This document shows positions 49,401 to 59,479 of a stretch of DNA of 64,000 bases, piece by piece (positions within the stretch are counted from its first letter, which is position 1; every line of letters begins with the position of its first letter). A model generated the notes under the pieces. That model ran no database searches. It saw nothing but the letters and a program-made list of their open reading frames with translations, and was not told where the DNA came from. The position numbers were made by a program, and so were the translations under genes. Source of the DNA: Periplaneta americana (Eukaryota; Arthropoda; Insecta; Blattodea; Blattidae); NCBI RefSeq assembly GCF_040183065.1, contig NC_091124.1, positions 64,672,001 to 64,736,000 on the forward strand, written 5' to 3'.

Positions 49401-52400
49401 TCCACATATGCAGAACACATCACAAATGCTAACCACACCCACAGAGACATCAACACAGACATGGAAATACTACACATCCAACCAAAAAGCCAGAGACTAA
49501 ACACACTAGAACATTATGAAATATACAGACACACAAAAACATACCCCAACGAAATTCTCAACACACAACTCAACTTCAAAACACACACACTCTTTGACTC
49601 TACACTATACCACAGGAACACACCCTCACAGGAAACAGAACAAGTGGCGCCAAGACCAACAACGACCAATTCTGAAAATGACCCATAAATAGGTCGAAAC
49701 ATGTAAATGAGGTATGTTGAATTTAACACAGGAAAGTCTTACCATTCATATTCCGAAGTGATACAGTGTTAAAAGTTGTGTAATCAAGATATATGTACAG
49801 TAATAAATTACAAATTGTGTTAAGAAGAAAGTTTTGCTCATGCTTCCCAATATCGGTCATAGATGTTTTTTAGAGCAGAGTGTAGGGCAGTATTGAAGGT
49901 GAAAACTACCCAAATTTTCTCGCATATTACAAAGATGGCTACCTAGAACTCCAATTCTGTGTTAGTGAGAAACAAGACAGTCGTGCCCTGTAACCATTCT
50001 GATATATGCAACTGCTGCATGCCTTGGAGTCTTTGGAGTGCCATCATCAGCCATATTCTTCTATCATTTGTCCTTTTTTTGTTCCATTAGTTCTTTCTGA
50101 AATTGTTGCTTGACCCAATTTTAGACGTTGATGACTAAAACACGAAGAACGACTATTCTTTCATTTCCACCATAGCGTGTCGGCTGTCTCACTATTATGT
50201 CACTGGACAGCTCTGCTCAGTGCAGTGCGCTGGTCTATTTACCAGTGCATGCACATATTTCCCCTGCAGCATTCCCCCCTTACCTTTTGCCCCGCACCCA
50301 AGTCCAGAAGCTGGCTCGGCGAAGTTCAGAGGAGAAATTGAACCTCGTAAGCGTGTATTCGATCTCTGTGATTCATAGATTTTCATATGACAAAAATAAA
50401 TCAGAGCCACAAGTAAACTTATTAAAAATGAGCAAGAAAGACAGAACGATAGTGTAAATTATAAATAAATTTATTTAAACATTTAATTTTTTTTTCCTAG
50501 AGGTTCTCTGAACCATTGAACACATAGACTGACTATACAAATTACTACAATAGGCACCAGTCCTACTTAAAATTGTACGAGCCGTTAGGAAAATTAAATT
50601 CTCAACATCTTTGAGTTAGAATCGTAATGATATTGGTCACCAGTATTCATGTATGTTTTTTCATGCTGATATACAGCAGCTGATCCAGAGCCTACAAGGA
50701 AACAACATGGCAGGCATGATGGCTGCTACCACACGCCGTACCCGTTCTGTGCCAGATCTGCTTGTGACAGCTCGGGTTCTGCAACTCATCAGTGAGTTCC
50801 CGGTATGCCCTATTTACCTTACCATAATGCGTACTGGTATTAATTTCATAATAGTACATTAAATATTTGTAGAAAAAATACTGCATGGTACTTCATAGGA
50901 CATTTACATTGACACAATGATGTGGTAGTTGTGGTGGCAATGACGATAGTGATATCAGTGTCATAGAAAGGGTACTGAAAGTGTTTATGAACTCATCTCT
51001 CGGTACCATTTCGACACATTGTTGTTGTCGTTGTTTTCTAATGCCAGGCATTTGACAATAAAGTCATTTGATCTCTTGCACTCCAATATTTTTCAACGAT
51101 ATTGTCATGATCAGCTGCTGAAGCACAGATTTTGAGATCAAATGACAAGTTGTAGCCGATTTAATTGAACACCATATTATAACGTTTTGGTGGCTACTTC
51201 ATCCACACAGAATGTCTGGGGGACCTGCTGTTGGTCGACTGGTCTACTAGACCTAGTTGCGAGATCTTGTTGATCACCAGCTTTTCCTCCTTAAGCCACT
51301 GGAGGACGATTTTAGTGCCATAGCAGGTCAGCACTAGGAACAGAAAAATAGAAAAGGTAGGAAGGAAAGTGAAATGAACCCCTAGGCCTCGAATGCTCTA
51401 ATACCATCGGGGTCGAAGAAAGTAAGAGTTCAGTCAGAGGACTGGATAGGAAAGGGTAAAGAGGGAATTAGGTATTGAATAGAGAAAAATTATACCAAAT
51501 TCGGTCATTAACTCATCAAGCTGACCAATGCTAATTGATGAGTAGCCCCTCCCTTTCGTTCAGCTTGTAAAATTATACTTACTAACAGTTGCACCACGGG
51601 AAGGTAGAGATGGGACATTGGGTATTTGTCCAGGTTGGTTCCTTAAAGCTTTCAATGGGAAAGATTAATGGCTCTCTCCCCTGTATTCGACACATTATGT
51701 TGGACAGTTGGAAAACTCTTTCCTTAAACAGCTTCTCATACTGTATTTATAAATTCATGTAGCAAAGCAGATATTACATGTGATTCCTCAGTATATAATA
51801 CAACTAGAACGTGATAGCATCTTCTAAGCTTCTTGAAATTCTTCACTCACTGAAATCCTCTTACTGCTGAATAAAAAAAATTCCATTCTAATGGATCCCT
51901 GCACATTGTAGGATCAATAGAAATTAATTGGTTGACTCACTGGTTAAAGAAAGAAACAGAAATCAGGCAGTTAACAAATGCAAAATTTTCAGATGCTTTA
52001 TCAGATTGATAATAATAACTTCATGAAAAAAAGAAATCAGACAATATCTAAATGTCAGTAATGTACGAAAGCAGTGGGAGGACACCATAAAGCGACAAAT
52101 TCCCATCAAAGAATTCCCAAGATCACAAGCAGTGGCTCTTTTCAGGTTACATACAGATTATAACTGCCTTATAAAACATTTACACAGGCTATCCGTAGTC
52201 TATAATCTTCAACTCATTGCATCCTATGCAGTTGAGATAAATTTCTCTCCTAATAGTGTTCTCTAAAGTCTTGACATTGTACTTGTATAATTTTGCAAAT
52301 CAAGCTTTCAGGTATAACTCCCTGTAAAGTTGATTTGAATAATTTCGAGGGAAAAATTGTTCCGGAGCCGGGAATCAAACCCGGGCTACCTGGTTTTGCG

Positions 52401-53123
52401 GCCAGATGCTCTGACCGTTACTCCATAGGTGTGGACTATGGAGTAATGGTCAGCGCGTCTGGCCGCGAAACCAGGTAGCCCGGGTTCGATTCCCGGCCCC
52501 GGAACAATTTTTCCCTCGAAATTATTCTTGTATAATTTTGTTCTTTAAATTTCTGCACTGGTACAAATCACATAGCAAGAAGTCAGGAGAGACATTTCAA
52601 AATCACTACATTTTGTTTTACTTTCAATTCTATAGCCTATATTGTATTCCTGATGGGAAAGGCAATATGAAACATTTTTGTTTTCTTCAGTGACTCACGA
52701 ACGTATTAAAAATGAATGTTTATCATACTCTCGTCATGATCACACTTAACTGATTTTCAGTAACCGGGCAACTTGTTTTCGTGCTATAGAGTACTAGTAA
52801 TAAAAACCTTGTCAATCTGAAAGTGAAGTGAATGACTTAACAGTACGCCAAATTTCCTTGTATGTGTATTTAATACCAAAATGTATATTCATGTTGTGCA
52901 GACAATGTTTCATTGACTTAAGTTATGTGAAATGTTTCACTCATGGAGCAACAATTGCCACTACATAACCTGCCTTCAGACCATTGTAAAACTTTATATT
53001 AGATGTAATATTTGTAACGATTTAGAGAATCTAGTATGGTTTAATATCTCTTCAACAAGTACAGGTCTATATTAATATCATCTTATTTAGTTTCAGTCTG
53101 ATGAAGACAAGGGCTGGACATGA
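41705..53123 (+). CDS. Gene 2: signal peptide, Ser/Thr-rich region and single transmembrane segment; family not recognised
   Basis: Joined exons 41705-41716, 43995-44556, 47567-47712, 50677-50802 and 53097-53123 give 290 codons plus TGA in one open frame. The N terminus MQTQMFVGVIMMAALLLMVA is a strong signal peptide or anchor. Residues about 30-190 are polar, Ser/Thr/Asp/Glu/Lys-rich and probably disordered or glycosylated. Near 170-190 lies an amphipathic stretch (REKMDFLQQLKNRM). Residues 222-240 (ALMSISFLIFAVFLIKLVQ) form a transmembrane helix. It is followed by a short tail with TTRRTRSVPDLLVTARVLQL and an acidic end. I do not recognise a named family and propose no function. The exon at 43995 is certain coding; the first and last exons are inferred by phase. 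Confidence 0.62.
41720..43430. other. Intron 1 of gene 2, with a 22-bp inverted repeat
   Basis: 42851-42872 and 43034-43055 are inverted copies around 'gagaagtcccacatgt' with two mismatches, 161 bp apart. The remainder is AT-rich with nothing recognised. Confidence 0.5.
43437..43850. repeat. Conserved insect interspersed repeat in intron 1 of gene 2
   Basis: It contains 'cggcgctacagcccatgtag', 'gaccttggcctcccgaacaa', 'ctaggcctgacaggatcttt' and 'ccagcatagccctcagttt', a string I recognise as a high-copy repeat in several insects. A minus-strand open frame across it is a by-product. Confidence 0.65.
43995..44556 (+). CDS. Gene 2, coding exon 2 (main exon)
   Basis: The acceptor 'ttttttattgcag' is strong. 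It encodes the hydrophobic N terminus and the long polar region. The donor GTATGT lies at 44557, leaving phase 1. Without splicing the frame stops at 44562. It is the longest host exon in the window and shows no repeat similarity. Confidence 0.8.
45218..45451 (-). repeat. SINE family 3, best copy, with target duplication
   Basis: On the minus strand it runs from a pseudo-tRNA (box A 'tggcatagctcagtcggct' near 45449) through 'caattgtaaggcaaatgtc' to the tail 'gcgtcgttaaataaccaa' near 45220. The flanks 'cacagcttttt' (45207-45217) and 'cacaacttttt' (45452-45462) are a target duplication with one change. Confidence 0.85.
45673..45725. repeat. (GAT)n microsatellite
   Basis: About 17 GAT/ATG units at the end of a short GA-rich stretch, possibly the tail of an unrecognised retroposon (45500-45670). 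Confidence 0.9.
46391..46430. repeat. (ATC)n microsatellite
   Basis: About 13 units in intron 2 of gene 2, complementary in sequence to the (GAT)n run at 45673. Confidence 0.9.
46554..46784 (+). repeat. SINE family 2 with 10-bp duplication
   Basis: 'cctcggtagcatacttggta', box B 'gcgggttcgatcccagcc', 'gtcagtagatttactggcat' and 'gatataacctctgcagttgc', then 'gcgtcgttaaataaacc'. It is flanked by a perfect 'tcataagact' at 46544-46553 and 46785-46794. Confidence 0.9.
46987..47366 (+). repeat. Long tRNA-headed SINE (family 4) with ATTCC tail
   Basis: Box A-like 'gctgtggctgagtggtcaga' and box B 'cgggttcgagtctcag' start the element. A body of about 300 bp contains 'ggtctgggatttttcttgg' and 'caccagctggcgatgcatg', and it ends in 'cattccattccatta'. 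Confidence 0.75.
47567..47712 (+). CDS. Gene 2, coding exon 3
   Basis: The acceptor 'tttgttccag' starts with two bases completing a Glu codon. It encodes a basic, polar stretch and then FPSMEGALMSISFLIFAVFL, the start of the transmembrane helix. The donor is GTAAAA at 47713, phase 0. Alternative AG positions at 47568 and 47570 do not keep this frame. Confidence 0.72.
48042..49759 (+). mobile_element. Penelope-like element, 5'-truncated, with long inverted terminal repeats
   Basis: The 3' flank (about 49540-49759) is repeated inverted at the left (48042-48265) over roughly 220 bp. Shared phrases include 'gtttcgacctatttatgggt', 'ggtcgttgttggtcttggcg' and 'gagtcaaagagtgtgtgtg'. Inverted terminal sequences like this are known for Penelope-like elements. 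It lies in intron 3 of gene 2. The left repeat joins directly to mid-RT sequence, so the 5' coding end is missing. Confidence 0.88.
48265..49687 (+). pseudogene. Penelope-like polyprotein: RT plus GIY-YIG endonuclease, frameshifted
   Basis: RT motifs in order: LATFDITNLYTNIPIKET, then GLPMGSPISSILAEIFLHHI, then HRYVDDILIPY (catalytic YVDD), then NKSINFLDITL. A GIY-YIG nuclease follows, with GVYKLKCNTCNKVYIGQTGR and HYEIYRHTKTYPNEILN. A frameshift lies at about 48560 and another at about 49245-49285, and the RT N terminus is absent. The coding strand is very poor in T and rich in A and C. It is not active in this form. Confidence 0.9.
50677..50802 (+). CDS. Gene 2, coding exon 4
   Basis: The acceptor 'tgatatacag' (or three bases later, dropping one Gln) and the donor GTATGC at 50803, phase 0 at both ends. 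It encodes QLIQSLQGNNMAGMMAATTR and then RTRSVPDLLVTARVLQLISE. It continues the membrane helix with a Met-rich turn and a basic cytosolic tail. Confidence 0.72.
51026..51560 (-). repeat. Longer copy of the (CAA)n-tailed retroposon
   Basis: On the minus strand it ends in (CAA)-type tail sequence at 51026-51040, preceded by 'ctggcattagaaaacaac'-like sequence as at 31446 and 62054. The body includes 'ggaggacgattttagtgcca', 'ccctaggcctcgaatgctct' and 'aataccatcggggtcgaag', which I associate with cockroach and termite repeats. The far boundary is uncertain. Confidence 0.55.
52337..52527. repeat. 191-bp near-perfect palindrome of two head-to-head SINE/tRNA-like halves
   Basis: Arms 52337-52428 and 52436-52527 (92 bp each, six mismatches) surround a 7-nt centre. 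Each arm contains box A/B-like tRNA sequence ('gtaatggtcagcgcgtctgg', 'gggttcgattcccgg'). Each arm ends in 'gttccgg' and 'aaattattc'. Most mismatches look like CpG decay on the left arm. It lies in intron 4 of gene 2. Confidence 0.92.
53097..53123 (+). CDS. Gene 2, terminal coding exon 5 (predicted, 27 nt)
   Basis: The acceptor 'cttatttagtttcag' is strong. The phase-0 frame encodes SDEDKGWT and TGA (53121-53123). Being so short, it rests on acceptor strength and phase only. Confidence 0.5.
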   Translation, partial: SDEDKGWT

Positions 53124-54301
53124 GAAAAACGCAATGAAAAGCTGTTTGCAGATTCTCTCTCATCTACGCCCAAAATGCAGCCATGAGGCCTGGATATTCT
53201 AATTAATGTTCTCTTTTGTACAAATTATATTTTTTATTTACTTATTGATTTTCTTGAAAGTCTTAGCAGAATTTGGGTATAGACATTGTAATCACCAAAG
53301 TGAGAGACAATACTAGGTCAAGGATTTGGAAAATAAGTTATCCTAAGGGTGTGGTGAAGAAAAGCTAAACAGTCCATAGCTGGGCTTACAAGCTGGTTTC
53401 CGAATTGTGATAACTTGGGGCACTGGTAATCATGTTTCTGTTTCTCATTTATTCAGCTCAATGCTTGTAACACATGGCAGAGGGAATTATATAGAGTACA
53501 AAATAATTATAAATAATTAAACGAAGAATTCTTCTTATTCTTCATCATCATAAACAGTGACTTCATAGCGGGTTCAAACACAGTCAAGGACAATGGATTT
53601 TAAAGGGCAATAAAATCCTGACCGTTGCTTTCTCTGGGAAGAAAATAAAACTATGGGCCCCATGTAGTAGGTTTATGGCACTTAAAAGAACCATGAAAAA
53701 TGTGACTGTCATTTCTCGTCTACATTGAATTTTAATACTGAATATCTCTATAGTTGAAAGCGTTATTTTGTAAAATACTAACACTAAAAGAAATAGACAA
53801 ATTGTGAACATTCTTTCATGTTAGAAGAAAAAAGGGAGGGGGCGGAATAATACTCCTTTGGCATGTCATGATGTCCAAAGATTTCATAAATAGTAGCTAA
53901 TGGAAACAACTAAATTATGCTCTGAATTTTTTTCCATTATAATAGACAAGGCTTTCATCAGAATTTTATTATTATTCTTAAAGTCAACTTTTACAAATAA
54001 TGAGCTGAGATATACTTGACTAAAATTATAATATTCTAATTTTGGTCAGAATAGGTTCACGTTTGTAGGGGATTCCCAAACACACATTTTTTGGAAACCA
54101 GCCTGAAAAGGCCATGCAAATAATGAATGAGGCGTAATGAACGTGTTGGTGTTTGAATTAATTTGCTCCTGTTGTGTAAGGAATGCATTCTGAAATGTAT
54201 ATGTGTGCAGGACAAAAACGAAAATATTTTGTTTTGGACGCCTTTCTTAAAATAAATAAATATATTTTAATTAAAATGATAGGAATATTTATTTTTATCT
54301 T

Positions 54302-54342
<41 letters not shown>

Positions 54343-54890
54343 GCCTTGGGCATAAAGAGAAGAAAGAAGGAAAGCAGATACCCCCGCCCATGTTCTTTCC
54401 ATTTCACCACTTTAGAAATGAACACATACCGTAATAAAGCAACCAGCGAGGGCAGAAAGCTCTGATGCATGCCTTATACAATCTGTCACTCAGCAATGAT
54501 GGCCTTCAGATCTACTCTTATCTGTTCGATACATAACTGTTTCTGTTGGAGAATATATATATGTATGTAGTACGGTATGTATATAAAGAGAGCGACTCTA
54601 AGGACTAATGAACCGAACACATCCTGCCTTGGCGGAAGTGAGTGCTCTCCTCGGTTAAATTTGTCCTGTAACCATGGCAAAAAAAATAAGAACTTACTGT
54701 ATTTATTTAATATATTTCGCCGTCATATACAGTGTGGAGAAATCAATTACAAACATTTACTTCTCAGGCTGAATCATATTCACTTGTGTTTTGTATGGAT
54801 ATAAGTGAAGTTTCTGAAGATTTGGATACACTGGTTTCCTGAGCTAGGCATTTTAAAGATTTTCGCGGAGATTATTTGAGCATGACACCC
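53124..54890. other. Probable 3' UTR of gene 2 and intergenic DNA, with a short (GT)n
   Basis: (GT)n of about 17 units lies at 54306-54341. No element is recognised. The polyadenylation site is not determined. Confidence 0.45.
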
Positions 54891-54900
54891 ATTTCATCTA

Positions 54901-55301
54901 TAGTCCCGTCGCTCTAATTTCTGGCAGCCAATCGCGTTGCAGGTCGGCTACATTTAAACGTGTGCGTCTTGTGATTCGCTGATTCATTTCTTAAGGCTCG
55001 ATAAATACTTAATATAATCGCCCGCCATGTTAGCTCTTTCGTTGGCGTTCGCAGAAAGCACACGAAGATGTTATTTGCCGCTCAATTATTTGCTGAATTA
55101 CATTGCGTTTGATTTATTATCATAGGAGCTACGACATGATAATTTTTAACAGTGTGGCAAATAGATTCCTCGTATGGTAGCTCGGCAACGTAAGAACAAA
55201 AATGGCTAACGATACTACCTACCTAGACTTTATAGAGCCTTCACTTTCTAAGACGTAAGCAAAGAGGCGGAGTCACGCTGGAAATAACAGCGTCAGGACT
55301 A
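54901..55301. mobile_element. MITE with AGTCC ends and TA flanks
   Basis: The left end 'tagtcccgtcgctctaattt' and the right end, read inversely as 'tagtcctgacgctgttattt', are imperfect inverted repeats. TA sits at both edges, suggesting a Tc1/mariner-type origin. The interior of about 400 bp has no coding capacity and is richer in CpG than its surroundings. Confidence 0.65.
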
Positions 55302-55303
55302 TA

Positions 55304-56110
55304 ATTTATCTTAAGTGACCATGCGAGGCCTACCATATTTTCTTTTATTTAGAACAACCTATTTCTTCAAACTTTTCCATAAATCTACAGATTGAGGTTC
55401 TGTTAGCAAGGTTTTCACCTGGGAATTCATAATGAAACAAACGATTATTTTGTATTGAAATGTATGTGTAATACTTCTTCAGAAGAAACACACTTTGTTG
55501 TAAACAGAATACATAATCACACATTCACAGTACGACTACGACTGAATATAGCTTGTGTAATCGACCACCTGCCGGTTGACTGCCCACTCTCTCTTCTTCC
55601 CATCTGCCAATGATAGTGGCCGAGTTTAGCATAGGCTACAAGCAATTCATCACTTTAGAGATTCCCTGTATATGGTATCTAGAAATTTGCTTAAAAATGT
55701 TATCTTTTTAAAATTAATTAGATGACTTTCAACCTAAAAAGATAAACTTCATTTCTCTTAATCTGCTTTTGACAATAAAGAAATAACATAAATTACAGGA
55801 TAAACCATGTACGAGATCTATGTTCAAGAAAATGACTTAATCACAGAAGTTGTTCTGACGTCGTCATCTCAACGGAGTATGTGCTGATATTTGATTTGAG
55901 ATCAAATCTGAAGCTATTTCAAAATATCACAGAATTTAAAAACTCGTTTAATATTGAGGAAAACATTTTTTGTGGTAAAAATGCTGCTGATTGTTTATTG
56001 TGAGTATAGCTTTACAATGAATATAAGGTTTCGATCTGTGACTAAACATGCTCAGTTCACAAAACACAAAAGCAATTTTTCAGAAAGGTATTACCACTCC
56101 AATTGTGTTT
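55304..56110. other. Intergenic AT-rich DNA
   Basis: Nothing recognised. Confidence 0.45.
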
Positions 56111-56111
56111 A

Positions 56112-56430
56112 GAAGCCAGAGTCGGCCCTACTGCTTAACGGTTAGCGCATAGCGCATTTGACTGCAAAACCAGGTGGCCCAAGTTCGAATCCCAGTTGGG
56201 GCAAGTTACCTAGTTGAGGTTTTTTCAAGGTTTTCCCTCAACCCAATATGAGCAAATGCTGGGTAACTATCGATGCTGGACTCCGGACTCATTTCACCAG
56301 ATCACCTTCATTTCATTCAGACACTAAATAACCTGAGATGTTAACCAAAATAGTAAGAAAAGGATTACGGTGAGGTATAATCCTGTTTATTATTTCAGAA
56401 GTATTCTATAGAGCATAGTAAAATAACCCA
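56112..56430 (+). repeat. SINE family 1 with an internal insertion
   Basis: Head 'cttaacggttagcgcatagc', box B 'aagttcgaatccc', body 'cctagttgaggttttttca' and 'gagcaaatgctgggtaact'. After 'gagatgttaac' an unrelated stretch of about 60 bp precedes the end 'catagtaaaataaccca'. Confidence 0.82.
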
Positions 56431-56589
56431 CTAAAAACGGAAACCTACTGAAGTTTCAGTGTGTCATAAGTCGCAGTCTGGATTGTCATCATCACAGACA
56501 GTTAGGGAATAGTAATGTTGTAAGTACTGTACAATCCAAATATTAGTGTTAAAGACGAGACAACACGAGCTGAGTTAACATGGACTATG

Positions 56590-57212
56590 AAATCTGTTGA
56601 CAGTGATTATTTAGCTACTTCCTGCAGTAGAATAAAAGATAGTGTATATTTAAATCTATGTTTCCAGATACCAGTAGTTTCCCTGATGAGATTTCTTTGT
56701 CAAAATCTAAACTTAGTTATTTTATCACTAATGCATTAAATCCTTACTTTCATGAGCAAATGATCAGAGATGCTCAAAGCGCATAAGTTACATAGTATAG
56801 CTACTAGTATTCAGTTTGATGAGACAACGAGTGTAGAGAATGTAAAAGATCTTCAAATATTGATAAGATACTGGTCTGAAAGTAAATAAAAAATACAGTC
56901 CAAGCATCTTGAATATTTCTTCTTAATCCATATTACTGCAGAACTATCAAAGCATATATCACTGGCCGTAGAAAGATCAAATTTGGCTTTGAACTGCATG
57001 TTGTTATTTATAAATAATGAACCTAATGTTCACAAAATAGACTAATTAATAAAGAAGTTTTGCCAGTTAGAGGTAGTGGACTTATTGATGTTGGGACATG
57101 TAATATTCATACAATACATAATGATTTTCAGAAAGTTTTATTGAATGGAGGGACGATTGTTCAGATATGTTGTTGTCGGATAGCGATTTGTTGATTTGCA
57201 ACATTATTTCTG
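56590..57212 (+). pseudogene. hAT transposase, N-terminal/core part, heavily decayed
   Basis: Broken frames read KLSYFITNALNPYFHEQMIR, FDETTSVENVKDLQILIRYW, then LIDVGTCNIHTIHNDFQKVL and NIISVFTKD. This is the core of a hAT transposase with the DETT catalytic segment. Many stops and shifts interrupt it. It is cut at about 57213 by a foldback element, and the C-terminal part reappears at 60770. Confidence 0.72.
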
Positions 57213-57213
57213 T

Positions 57214-57444
57214 ATTTACTAAAGATTATTATTTTTTGGTCCTACAGAATATATCTGTTTTGGTAACAATTAATATTAGAGGAGAAAAATTCGCTCCGGC
57301 GCCGGGTATCGAACCCAGGTCCTTGATTCTACGTACCAACCACTCTCACCATTGAGCTACACCGAAGTCCAATCCACAGCACCGGATCGAACTTGTTACC
57401 ATAACATATATTCTGTAGGACCAAAAAAATAATCTTTAGTAAAT
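57214..57444. repeat. Foldback element of family A with 50-bp inverted arms
   Basis: Arms 57214-57267 and 57395-57444 match inversely ('atttactaaagattatt', 'ggtcctacagaatatat', 'ggtaac'). Between them is a reversed pseudo-tRNA: 'ggagaaaaattcgctccggc' and 'attgagctacaccgaag'. The arm resembles sequence at 720-750. It is inserted in the hAT relic. Confidence 0.8.
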
Positions 57445-57612
57445 TCTTCTCGCAACAGTGCATATTTCTGTACAGATTACTGTGGAATCCCGGCCACAAA
57501 GTCACTCAACTGAGTGCGCTTCTTGTATAATGGCAGTTGACTTAATAAAAAATGTCAACATGCATGCCCAACTTGGAGTCAGGCCACAAAGAGAAAGCAC
57601 TGGAGGAGGGGA

Positions 57613-57735
57613 GTTCGATCTGGTGCTGTGGATTGGACTTCAGCGTAGCTCAATGGTGAGAGTGCTTGGTACGTAGAACCAAGGACACGGGTTCGATCCC
57701 CGGTACCAGAGCGAATTTTTCTCCTCTGATATTAA
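57613..57735 (+). repeat. tRNA-like repeat of family A
   Basis: 'ggtgctgtggattggacttc', box A 'gcgtagctcaatggtgagag', box B 'gggttcgatccccgg', then 'agagcgaatttttctcc'. It is the plus-oriented partner of the reversed unit at 57285-57390, so the two may be halves of one larger foldback. Confidence 0.75.
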
Positions 57736-57739
57736 TTAT

Positions 57740-58592
57740 TTCTATAGCTTACCAATAAAGTGCTGCAATGTTCTTTCTATTATCGGACTTCCAATGTGTA
57801 TCCTCATAGAAATTTCTTAGTGGTCGGAATGTACTAGTTGTACACTAATAATGGGAAGAAACTGGTTATAAGTTTTCCAATCTGACAATTTTAAACAGAT
57901 ATTATAAATACCCATTATTTACAGAATTTGTCAGTTTTATAACATTGATAATAATATTACTGAACTATAAATCATCTTTTTGTATAGTCTGTTTATAATT
58001 TCAGTCAGTGACAAAGAAGCCATATCAGCCACTTCTCTTCAGCTGATCAGTGATTAAATGTTGGCGATCCTTTTATGTTTGACTATTAAAGACACAACCA
58101 ATTGTTGTGAACAGATTGCGTAGCAGAGCAAATGTGTTGTCAATGATTTTCACTTTAATGTTCAATCATTATATTAATTTGCATAATGTTAAACCAAAAA
58201 CCATATGTGGTATGCATGATTAAACATTTCATTTAAATTGATAAATCATTACACGCGCCTTTGGGGAGTAATGTGAAAATTATTACTACTAATAACATTG
58301 TTGGCATAATGGATACTACCTGTAATACTGATCTGGCTTTGTAACATTAGATGTAGTTTCGATTTTTGCCACCATTGGATGCAATATTCACTTATAAATT
58401 TCAATAGTCTCTGGAAAGTACAAATTGAGTTGGAATGGTTTTCCGCTTCTTTGTTGGGTTTCATAGTAGATCGGAACGTTGCACTGACATACAGCAAGAA
58501 ATAAATGTGCCAAAGAAGAAATTACTGAACCATGTTCCGTCAGGGTGGCTTACATAGAGAGATGCCTGTGAATGCCTCTTGAACAAAGGCCT
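57740..58592. other. Intergenic DNA between hAT pieces
   Basis: No recognised repeat. The minus-strand frame at 58249-58497 shows no domain. Confidence 0.4.
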
Positions 58593-58600
58593 GCCCTAGA

Positions 58601-59471
58601 TAGGGTTACAATGAGAAGAAATTCTATAGGAGGACATGGAATCTAAAATAAGAGGACATTGCTGAAAAAAGGAGGTCTTTTCAAAAATTGGTATGAACAA
58701 AATTAAAGATAAAAACAATGGCTCACCTTAGTTTGTTCTCTCACTAGTTGCTTGATCAGTATCACATCTGTACCCTACTTATCGGTGGAGCCCACTTTGT
58801 GTACAAGAGCCTGAAGAGACAAATTTCTATCTTATATCAAATAACTATGGAACTGTTCACAGGACATGTCGTTGAAATTATATATCGCCATGGTGATACC
58901 TCTTACTGTCTCCGTTAGCATGCGATTTCATTCTTTTGTCCATTGAGCAGATATTAGGGAAAATACTCTCTCAACACTTCCATTGTGACTTGGAATAAAT
59001 AAATAAATAGAATATTTTTAAGAATTCTGAGAAAGTTTCAATGCTCGCAGAACTATTGGAATTGAAGAATTTGCACCATTGTTTAGATAAACTTAAATCT
59101 TTGTCCAAATTAACTTGATTGGCATATCTTTGTACATTCCAGAATAAAATTGATAAAATAGCTTAGAATCATGAATAGTGACATTTTTAAAGTGTAAGAA
59201 TTCAATGCATGTTAACAGGTCATCATATTTTATGTTTTTTTTATGTGCTCCAGCTTCAACTGTTGAAAGCAGTTAAATTTTTTCATAGGTTTTCACCATT
59301 TTTTTTAGATATTCTATGCACAATATCGCACATTATTCAATATTCATATTAATTCTAGTTGAAATGCGAAATGCCGGACATTTCAAATTTTTTTTTAAAT
59401 GCCTGCCGGACAGGATAAAATTATTAAAAAAGAGAACATGTCTTCCTTCTGCCGGATGGATGGTAACCCTA
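58601..59471 (-). mobile_element. hAT element, internally deleted, with perfect 8-bp duplication
   Basis: Ends TAGGGTTAC and GTAACCCTA are flanked by a perfect 8-bp duplication GCCCTAGA (58593-58600 and 59472-59479). On the minus strand, about 59000-58840, the frame gives PSHNGSVERVFSLISAQWTK, one stop, then RMLTETVRGITMAIYNFNDM. This is a hAT C-terminal dimerisation region. Only this fragment of the transposase is left in 871 bp. Confidence 0.82.
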
Positions 59472-59479
59472 GCCCTAGA

